A stretch of 64,000 bases of DNA from Nocardioides limicola. GTDB taxonomy: Bacteria > Actinomycetota > Actinomycetes > Propionibacteriales > Nocardioidaceae. The notes under the pieces were generated by a model that ran no database searches, was not told the DNA's origin, and worked only from the letters and a program-made list of their open reading frames with translations. The stretch lies in assembly GCF_016827675.1 (NCBI RefSeq), contig NZ_JAERJA010000002.1, positions 62,001 to 126,000 on the forward strand, in the 5' to 3' direction. The position numbers and the translations under genes are program-made. Shown here piece after piece: positions 57,264 through 64,000 of the stretch; positions within the stretch are counted from its first letter, which is position 1, and each line of letters opens with the position of its first letter.

Positions 57264-57941
57264 ATGAACGAATCCACCGCACCGCCCGTGGCGCCCGCCA
57301 CCTCATTCATCCATAGGACCTGGGTGATCGTCGTTGCCCTGCTCTTCTGTTTCCCCGCCGGCCTGATCTTCCTGTGGCTGCATCCCCGACTGTCGACCAA
57401 GGTGAAGGGCATCGTGACCGGCGCCGTCGGCCTCGTCGTCGTGCTGGCCGTACTCAGCGGGGCGGCTGCGGACGAGACGCCGGACACCGTCGGCCAGGCC
57501 GACTCCGCCCAGGTGGACGACGCCGGCTCGACCACGACGGTGGACGAGCCCGAACCGGAGCCCGAGCCCGAACCGGAGCCCGAACCGGAGCCCGAGCCCG
57601 AACCGGAGCCGGAGCCGGAGCCCGTGGAGCAGGAGGCCGCTGAACCGGCCGAGACTCCCGCGCAGGCGAACGCGCGCCGTTCCGCCGAGCAGTACATCTC
57701 CTACACCGCGTTCTCGCGGACGGGCCTCATCGACCAGCTGAAGTTCGAGGGGTACTCCCAGGACGACGCCGCCTACGGTGTGGACGCCATCGAGGTGGAC
57801 TGGATGGAGCAGGCGGCCAAGTCGGCCGAGCAGTACCTTTCCTATACCGCGTTCTCCCGCTCCGGTCTCATCGACCAGTTGGTGTTCGAGGGCTTCACCC
57901 GCAAGCAGGCCGAGCACGGCGCGGACGCGGTCGGCCTCTGA
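57264..57941 (+). CDS. Membrane protein with two Ltp-type domains
   Basis: A 225-residue protein. One or two helices near the N-terminus (VIVVALLFCFPAGLIFLWLHP and VTGAVGLVVVLAVLSG) are followed by a (Pro-Glu)n linker of about 30 residues, then two repeats of the host cell surface-exposed lipoprotein (Ltp, PF07553) motif: AEQYISYTAFSRTGLIDQL and AEQYLSYTAFSRSGLIDQLV, each ending in a Gly-Val-Asp or Gly-Ala-Asp helix. Ltp domains from lactic-acid phages block DNA injection of other phages. The start ATG at 57264 lacks a strong binding site. Confidence 0.85.
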   Translation: MNESTAPPVAPATSFIHRTWVIVVALLFCFPAGLIFLWLHPRLSTKVKGIVTGAVGLVVVLAVLSGAAADETPDTVGQADSAQVDDAGSTTTVDEPEPEPEPEPEPEPEPEPEPEPEPEPVEQEAAEPAETPAQANARRSAEQYISYTAFSRTGLIDQLKFEGYSQDDAAYGVDAIEVDWMEQAAKSAEQYLSYTAFSRSGLIDQLVFEGFTRKQAEHGADAVGL

Positions 57942-58022
57942 GCTGACGCGGACCGTCCCGACGGGTGGTGACTTAGCGCCGGGTGGGCACGCACCGCCTC
58001 AGCTGGGTGTCTCTAGCCCGAG

Positions 58023-58354
58023 CTAGCCTGGCCCGAGGCGGGCAAAGTCGCGCCGAATCTCGACCCAGACGAAGTCGACCCACTCCGGATTCTGCGTACC
58101 GCCGCCGAGGCCCTGTGCCTCGGCGCGGTCATCCAAGTCCGCCAAGTAGGCGGAGAGATCGGCCCATCCCCCAGGCAAACCTAGGAACCACAGACGCTCA
58201 TGCGGGGCTGGCGGAAACCCGACGGCGACGAGTTCGCCATCGATCTCAGCCCGCTGCTCCGCAACCAGGTTCTCAGACCAGTCCCGCTCGAGGACGCCCT
58301 CATCCGACAGTCCCAGGGTCGGCGACGTGGAGCCCGAAGGTCCCGCAGTGACAC
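58023..58354 (-). pseudogene. Hypothetical reading frame with unclear 5' end
   Basis: A frame of about 110 codons with protein-like composition in its last 90: LERDWSENLVAEQRAEIDG, then GFPPAPHERLWFLGLPGGW and WVDFVWVEIRRDF. No ATG or GTG fits after the sortase stop; the only ATG in frame (58439) lies inside the sortase gene. It may be a 5'-truncated gene, start with CTG, or be read by coupling. No family recognised. Confidence 0.4.
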
Positions 58355-59041
58355 CTAGGGTGAGTGGGAGCCCACCAGTTCGGCGAAGACGATGACGTTG
58401 TCGTTGAAGGTACGAGTTGCGGGGTCCAGCCCACCGCACGTGATCAGTCGCAGTCCCACGTGGTCGATGTCCCCGTACACCTCCTGGGTAGGGAACTCAC
58501 TCTTGAGATGATTCTCTACCCGCGTGGCACGGAAGGTTGCGACGCTCCCATCCTCTCGGGTGACGATCACCTCGTCGCCGGGGCGGAGCTTCTCCAGATC
58601 GCGGAAGACACCCGGCCCCCGCCAGCGCACATGGCCCGCGATGATCGCTGGCCCGAGCTCACCCGGCGTGGGCGCTCCGACGTACCAGCCAGCGGGAAAG
58701 CCAGCCGGCGGCACCTCCATCGTCCCGTCCTCCTGCAGCCCCAGACCCATCAGTTCAGAGTCCACGTCGATCGCTGGGATCTGCACCCGGACCGGTGTCG
58801 ACGCCGCCATGGGTCCCGGCACCACGGACCTCTCGGGCTCCGCGGCACGCGTGGGCGTCACGGAAGGTGTGGCCTCGGCGACAGGCGGTGCCGTGCTCTG
58901 CGCGGTCGCGCGCAACGGTTGGGCATCCGATCCATCCGAACAGCCGGCGGTCGCCAGAGCGAGCGTCACCACGGCCGCGAGGGCACCGAGCAGGGTCCGG
59001 CGACAGCCGCGCCCGGACCCTGTTGGGTGTTCGTGCTGCAC
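58355..59041 (-). CDS. Class F sortase
   Basis: A 228-residue transpeptidase. The N-terminal signal ends in a lipobox-like ALATAGC, then a Pro/Ala/Thr linker and the sortase domain: VRVQIPAIDVDSELMGLG, the catalytic His in AIIAGHVRWRG, Cys in LRLITCGGLD and Arg in ATRTFNDNVIVFAELV. It anchors proteins to peptidoglycan by a C-terminal sorting signal. Directly downstream of the ice-binding-like surface protein gene, its probable substrate. Confidence 0.9.
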   Translation of the reverse strand: MQHEHPTGSGRGCRRTLLGALAAVVTLALATAGCSDGSDAQPLRATAQSTAPPVAEATPSVTPTRAAEPERSVVPGPMAASTPVRVQIPAIDVDSELMGLGLQEDGTMEVPPAGFPAGWYVGAPTPGELGPAIIAGHVRWRGPGVFRDLEKLRPGDEVIVTREDGSVATFRATRVENHLKSEFPTQEVYGDIDHVGLRLITCGGLDPATRTFNDNVIVFAELVGSHSP

Positions 59042-59051
59042 CGGAGTGCCC

Positions 59052-60179
<1,128 letters not shown>

Positions 60180-60359
60180 CAAGTACCTCCCGGAGGCTAG
60201 CCGAACACGTCCCGAGTCGGGTGGGGTTCGGGGGCGGTCCGCACGAACCCTGATCGACGGCGCCAACAGGGTCGGTGACAACCTCGACCGTCGCCTCCCA
60301 GCGAAAGAAGAACCAACTAAGGTTCCTCTGAGCATCGTCCTCAACCTGAGTTATGTCAA

Positions 60360-60381
60360 TAGCGGCGGTACCGTGCCGCTA
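60360..60381. promoter_or_regulatory. Inverted repeat over the -10 region of the cyclase-like gene
   Basis: TAGCGGC and GCCGCTA flank eight bases that contain TACCGT (60369-60374), a -10 match six bases before the ATG at 60381. A bound regulator, or the hairpin at the 5' end, could control expression. Confidence 0.4.
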
Positions 60382-61337
60382 TGGAGGTGCTCACCTGGCT
60401 GCTGGACTCCGACCCCGCGCTGCGCTGGCAGGTGCAACGCGACCTGGCCGACGAGCCGCCCGAGGTGTGGCAGGCGACACGGGCCCGGGTCGCCACCGAG
60501 GGATTCGGGGCCCGACTGCTCGCGCTGCAGGATGCCGACGGGCAGTGGGACGGCGGGGCCTTCTTCCCGGCCGGCTTCGACTTCGACCGCGTCGAGACCG
60601 AGGGGCAGCCGTGGACGGCAACCACCTGGGCGCTCTCCGCGCTGCGCGAGTGGGGGGTGGACGCGGAGCGCCTGGCCGGCACCGCCGATCTGCTGGCCGA
60701 GAACAGCCGCTGGGAGTACGACGATCTGCCGTACTGGGGCGGCGAGGTTGACTGCTGCATCAACGCCTGGACGTTGATGAACGGGCTGTGGCTGGGCGCG
60801 GATGTCGAGCCGCTGGCGGACTGGTTCGTCGAGCACCGCCTCGCCGACGGCGGCTGGAACTGCGACTGGGTGGAAGGGTCGACCCGCTCGTCGTACCACT
60901 CCACGCTCAACTCACTCAAGGGCATGCTCGCCCACCAGGCGGCCACCGGTGGCACCACCGCGACCCGAGACGCCCGCCGCGGCGGCGAGGAGTACCTCTT
61001 GGAGCGGCACCTCTACCGGCGCCTCAGCACCGGCGAACCCGTCGCCGACTGGGTGCGTCGCTTCGCCTACCCGTTCCGCTGGTACTACAACGTGCTGAAC
61101 GCCGCCGACCACTTCAGGGCCGCGGCCCTGCTCGACGGCACCGCCCCGGACCCCAGGATGGCCGAGGCGATCGAGATGATCCGCGCTGCCCGCCAGAGTG
61201 ACGGCACCTGGCTGCAGGCACGACGGCATCCGGGCCAGGTCTGGTTCGAGGTCGATGTGGCCGGCGGCGAACCCTCGAAGTGGGTGACCTTCCACGCGAC
61301 CCGGGTGCTGCGCTGGTGGGACGAGGCGGTCCTATGA
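60381..61337 (+). CDS. Squalene/terpene cyclase-like alpha-toroid protein
   Basis: A 318-residue protein of the terpenoid cyclase/prenyltransferase toroid fold. QDADGQWDGG, LADGGWNCDW and ARQSDGTWLQAR are the QW-type repeats; the paired Trp-Gly and WTATTWALSALREWG blocks agree. It has neither the DXDD nor a full-length two-domain layout, so it is probably not a true squalene-hopene cyclase. Similar half-size proteins of unknown function occur in actinobacteria. No isoprenoid genes are near. ATG at 60381 is leaderless. Residues 40-59 are the source of a 59-base copy at 52047. Confidence 0.8.
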   Translation: MEVLTWLLDSDPALRWQVQRDLADEPPEVWQATRARVATEGFGARLLALQDADGQWDGGAFFPAGFDFDRVETEGQPWTATTWALSALREWGVDAERLAGTADLLAENSRWEYDDLPYWGGEVDCCINAWTLMNGLWLGADVEPLADWFVEHRLADGGWNCDWVEGSTRSSYHSTLNSLKGMLAHQAATGGTTATRDARRGGEEYLLERHLYRRLSTGEPVADWVRRFAYPFRWYYNVLNAADHFRAAALLDGTAPDPRMAEAIEMIRAARQSDGTWLQARRHPGQVWFEVDVAGGEPSKWVTFHATRVLRWWDEAVL

Positions 61338-61347
61338 CCGGGGTCTC

Positions 61348-61395
61348 AATACGCTCGCTGGCGCTCGCACTCGACCGCCGACTGGCCGACTCCGC
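61348..61395. repeat. Dispersed intergenic repeat, single copy
   Basis: CTCAATACGCTCGCTGGCGC followed by CACTCGACCGCCGACTGG; same type as the block at 27361-27504 (TCGATAC... CACTCGACCACCG). It lies just after the cyclase-like gene and before the HNH gene. Confidence 0.55.
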
Positions 61396-61437
61396 TGGCG
61401 ACCGAAAATGTCGGAGGGCTGGTGTTGGCTGGTTCTC

Positions 61438-62730
61438 ATGGAGGCCACGGACCTGACCGAGCTGACGAGCGGGGCACTGCTCGACTTCGCCGGTGCCCAG
61501 GCCCGGTCGGTGCGCGTGGCCGAGGTGCAGCTGCTGCGGGCTGGCTACCAGTGGGCGGTGCTGAACAACCCCGACACCCTGCCCGCCACCACGGCCCCGG
61601 GCCGCGAGCGAGCCCGTCGCTGGGGCGGCCAGGGCACCCCCGAGGTGGCCGAGTTCGCCGCCGCCGAGTTCGGCGCCCGGCTCGGCGTCTCGCCGTACGC
61701 CGCCCGCGCGCTGATCGCCGACGCCCTCGATCTCGAGCACCGGTTCCCGCTGCTGTGGGCACGAGTGCAGGCCCTGGAGGTGAAGGTCTCCTACGCCCGG
61801 CACGTGGTCGCCCGAGCCCGGGACCTGACCGCGGCCCAGGCCGGGTACGTCGACGCCCGGGTGGTCGAGTCCGCCGATGGCCGGGTCAGCTGGTCGCGGT
61901 TCGAGACCCTCGTGACCGCAGCCGTCGACGCCGCCGACCTCGACGCCGCTCGGGAGCGGGAGACCAAGGCAGCGAAGGCAACCTTTGCCAGGAAGCTGGG
62001 CACCGAGAACGCCGGGATGGCCTCGTTCCTGATCCGTGCCGATGTCGCCACCATCGACCTCATCGACGCCGCCGTCACCACCATCGCCAGCAAACTCGCC
62101 GCCACCCTTCCCGAGGCCAGCGGCCCCGACGACGAGCGGCCCAGCCCCGACGAGCTCCGCGTCCGAGCGGTGGCCGTGCTGGCCGGCATCGACCTGGCTG
62201 ACATCGACCTGGCTGGCATCGACCTGGCCGACCTGATGCCGCGGGTCCAACTGTTCGTCCATCTGTACGGCGGCGTCGACGGCACCGGGGTCGCCCGGAT
62301 CGAAGGCCATCAACCCGTCACCGAGGAGTGGGTCCGACACCACCTGGGCCGCTACGCCAGATTCACCATCCGGCCCGTGTTCCACCCTCACGACCAGGCT
62401 CCCGTCGATGCCTGGGAGATCCCCGACCGACATAGACAGGCCGTGCGCCTGATGACGCCGGCCGATGTCTTCCCCTACGCATCCTCGGTCAGCCGCGGGA
62501 TGCAGATCGATCACACTGTCCCCCACGCGGCGGGCGGTGTCTCGGGCATCGGCAACTACGGTCCTATGACCAGCCACCACCACCGGATCAAGACCTTCAC
62601 CCGGTGGCAGGTCAAGCAGCCCTTCCCAGGCATCTACCTCTGGCAGGACCCACACGGCCACACCTACCTCGTGGACCACACCGGCACTCGAGCGATCGCG
62701 ACCGACCCGCGCGACCAGACCGCTGCCTGA
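61438..62730 (+). CDS. DUF222 and HNH endonuclease domain protein
   Basis: A 430-residue protein of the 13E12-repeat type found in many copies in actinobacteria. DUF222 covers about residues 10-300, with AARALIADALDLEHRFP and VKVSYARHVVARARDLT. The HNH motif follows: MQIDHTVPHAAGGVSGIGNYGPMTSHHHRIKTF. A short internal repeat (ADIDLAGIDLADLM, near residue 255) shows recent duplication. ATG at 61438 preferred. DNA-cutting activity is assumed from the motif; biological role unknown. Confidence 0.88.
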   Translation: MEATDLTELTSGALLDFAGAQARSVRVAEVQLLRAGYQWAVLNNPDTLPATTAPGRERARRWGGQGTPEVAEFAAAEFGARLGVSPYAARALIADALDLEHRFPLLWARVQALEVKVSYARHVVARARDLTAAQAGYVDARVVESADGRVSWSRFETLVTAAVDAADLDAARERETKAAKATFARKLGTENAGMASFLIRADVATIDLIDAAVTTIASKLAATLPEASGPDDERPSPDELRVRAVAVLAGIDLADIDLAGIDLADLMPRVQLFVHLYGGVDGTGVARIEGHQPVTEEWVRHHLGRYARFTIRPVFHPHDQAPVDAWEIPDRHRQAVRLMTPADVFPYASSVSRGMQIDHTVPHAAGGVSGIGNYGPMTSHHHRIKTFTRWQVKQPFPGIYLWQDPHGHTYLVDHTGTRAIATDPRDQTAA

Positions 62731-62830
62731 AGGACCCGCCGACCCTGAGCCGACCTCAGGGGCGACCCGGGGGCAGGCCCGGGGAGGTACCCGAAGCGCC
62801 CATCGGGTCATCCGCGACATCGTGACGGTC

Positions 62831-63748
62831 ATGATCACAGTCGAATCCCTGACCAAGCGGTACGGCGGGCTCACCGCCGTCGACCACGTCTCGTTCACCG
62901 CCCAGCCCGGCCGAGTGACCGGCTTCCTCGGCCCCAACGGCGCCGGCAAGTCCACCGCAATGCGGGTGATGGTCGGCCTCACCGAGGCCACCGCCGGTCA
63001 GGCCACCATCCTGGGGCGCCGCTACACCGACCTGCCCAACCCCGGGCGCGAGGTCGGCGTACTCCTGGACGCCTCCGCCCAACATGCCGGCCGCACCGGC
63101 CGCGAGATCCTGACCATCGCCGCCAAGACGATGGGCCTGCCCACCTCTCGGGTGGACGAGATGCTGGCCCGGGTCAGCCTCACCGACACCGAGGCGACCC
63201 GGCGGGTCCGCAACTACTCCCTGGGCATGCGGCAGCGCCTCGGCATCGCCACCGCGCTTCTCGGCGACCCGGAGGTGCTGATCCTCGACGAGCCGGCCAA
63301 CGGCCTCGACCCGGCCGGCATCCGCTGGATGCGGGACCTGCTCCGAGACTTCGCCGACGCCGGCGGCACCGTGCTGCTCTCCTCGCACCTGCTGCACGAG
63401 ATCGAGGCGATCGCCGACGACATCGTGGTCATCGGCCAGGGCCGGATCGTCGCCGAGGGCACCATCGCCGAACTGCTCGCCAGCGCCAGCACCCGGGTGT
63501 GCGCGGCCGATGTCACCGCCCTGGCCACCGCACTCGCCGCGGCCGGGCACGAGGTGACCCTCACCCCCGATGGCGCCGTGCAGACCGATGCCACCCCCGC
63601 CGCGGTCGGCGAACTGGCGCTCGCCGCCCGGATCGCCCTCACCGAACTACGCGCCAGCGACGGCGCCCGACTGGAAGAGATGTTCCTCGAGCTCACCGCT
63701 GACACCCAGCGCGAGAGCCGACTCACGGACCTGGAAGGAGCGGCATGA
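62831..63748 (+). CDS. ABC transporter ATP-binding protein
   Basis: A 305-residue ATPase paralogous to that at 23646. Walker A FLGPNGAGKSTAMRV, signature NYSLGMRQRLGIAT, Walker B VLILDEPANGLDPAG and LLSSHLLHEIE. The C-terminal 80 residues (LATALAAAGHEVTLTPDG and ARLEEMFLELTADTQ) match the same domain. ATG at 62831 aligns with the paralogue start; GTG at 62822 is an alternative. It overlaps the permease start by four bases. Confidence 0.92.
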   Translation: MITVESLTKRYGGLTAVDHVSFTAQPGRVTGFLGPNGAGKSTAMRVMVGLTEATAGQATILGRRYTDLPNPGREVGVLLDASAQHAGRTGREILTIAAKTMGLPTSRVDEMLARVSLTDTEATRRVRNYSLGMRQRLGIATALLGDPEVLILDEPANGLDPAGIRWMRDLLRDFADAGGTVLLSSHLLHEIEAIADDIVVIGQGRIVAEGTIAELLASASTRVCAADVTALATALAAAGHEVTLTPDGAVQTDATPAAVGELALAARIALTELRASDGARLEEMFLELTADTQRESRLTDLEGAA

Positions 63749-64000
63749 GCACCGCACTACTGACCCCCACGGAGGCACCCGCAGCTCCGCGTCCGCGGAC
63801 CGCCCCGGCGCCGATCCCGTTCACCCGACTGGTGGGCGTGGAACTGCGCAAGATGTTCGACACCCGCAGTGGCCGCTGGCTGCTGATCACCATCGCCGCG
63901 CTGGCCCTGGTGGCCACCGCCGCGGTGATCGCGTTCGCACCGGCCGAGTTCATCACCTTCGAGTCGTTCGCCACCGCGGTCGGGGTGCCGGCAGGCAGCC
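63745..64000 (+). CDS. ABC transporter permease, partial
   Basis: The first 85 codons of a membrane subunit, cut by the window end. FTRLVGVELRKMFDTRSGRWLL leads into the first transmembrane helix (ITIAALALVATAAVIAF). It mirrors the permease at 22816, whose N-terminus has RLVRVEWRKMLDTRAGFW. The second ABC pair thus has the same order and coupling as the first. Confidence 0.88.
   Translation, partial: MSTALLTPTEAPAAPRPRTAPAPIPFTRLVGVELRKMFDTRSGRWLLITIAALALVATAAVIAFAPAEFITFESFATAVGVPAGS

Noticed and set aside
61438..62730. Homing endonuclease or insertion element
   Set aside because: DUF222-HNH proteins are resident multi-copy genes in actinobacteria; no terminal repeats, intron or transposase are visible.

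Overview
The window is high-GC actinobacterial DNA. GTG starts are common, many genes look leaderless, and there is a full mec-cysO-cysM cysteine operon, a class F sortase, DUF3039/DUF3048/DUF3152/DUF3618/DUF2017 proteins, a DUF222-HNH protein and a tmRNA tag ending in FALAA. Together these point to a Propionibacteriales chromosome, most likely Nocardioidaceae (Nocardioides-like). This is inferred from family content and style, not from a database search. Most of the window is ordinary chromosome; the accessory parts are mainly 51.4-62.8 kb and the short repeats between genes.

Layout. 0-16 kb: PrsW protease, aminopeptidase P, RlmC, malic enzyme, a lipoprotein, oligoribonuclease, pirin, a flavin oxidoreductase, a PhoX-type phosphatase, a secreted GH5 glycosidase and MgtE, with tRNA-Arg, tRNA-His and tRNA-Lys in between. 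16-20.5 kb: HU, a stand-alone GroES-like protein, DUF3618, a four-gene ECF metal transporter (cbiM, PDGLE, cbiQ, cbiO) and a divergent peroxiredoxin. A sequence matching the nickel-responsive Nur box lies between transporter and peroxiredoxin, so nickel is the likely substrate. An odd tRNA follows: anticodon UAG but a short variable loop and an encoded CCA. 20.5-26.2 kb: rdgB, rph, a GDSL hydrolase, an ABC pair, an MBL hydrolase and murI on one strand. 26-32.9 kb: a phosphodiesterase, then DUF3152-cysM-cysO-mec and DUF2017-clpS on the minus strand, with pncB-pncA divergent.

33-42 kb: ene-reductase, thioesterase with a divergent HxlR regulator, DEAD/DEAH helicase, DUF3039, YqgE, a TetR regulator with a good autorepression site, DUF3048 lipoprotein and a FabG-type reductase. 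41-50.5 kb: a secreted protein with two related Cys-containing modules, a Ser/Thr kinase, tmRNA (ssrA), amidohydrolase, smpB, an M23 murein hydrolase, ftsX, ftsE and prfB. The last group joins ribosome rescue and septal wall hydrolysis in the usual actinobacterial order. 50.6-57.1 kb: a membrane channel-like protein, small genes, then a Tad pilus operon (TadA, B, C, a pilin-like peptide, two TadE, TadG). 57-61.3 kb: an Ltp-domain membrane protein, a sortase F beside a probable sortase substrate with an ice-binding (DUF3494) domain and a Gly-Asn stalk, and a terpene-cyclase-like protein. 61.4-64 kb: DUF222-HNH protein and a second ABC pair, paralogous to that at 22.8-24.6 kb and cut by the window edge.

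Most notable points: the short-arm UAG tRNA; a CysO carrier whose Gly-Gly end is masked by extra residues next to its JAMM protease; the Nur-type site; the sortase-substrate pair with a hexanucleotide array; and a 59-bp copy of part of the cyclase-like gene 8.4 kb away. No CRISPR array, insertion sequence, prophage or rRNA gene was seen.
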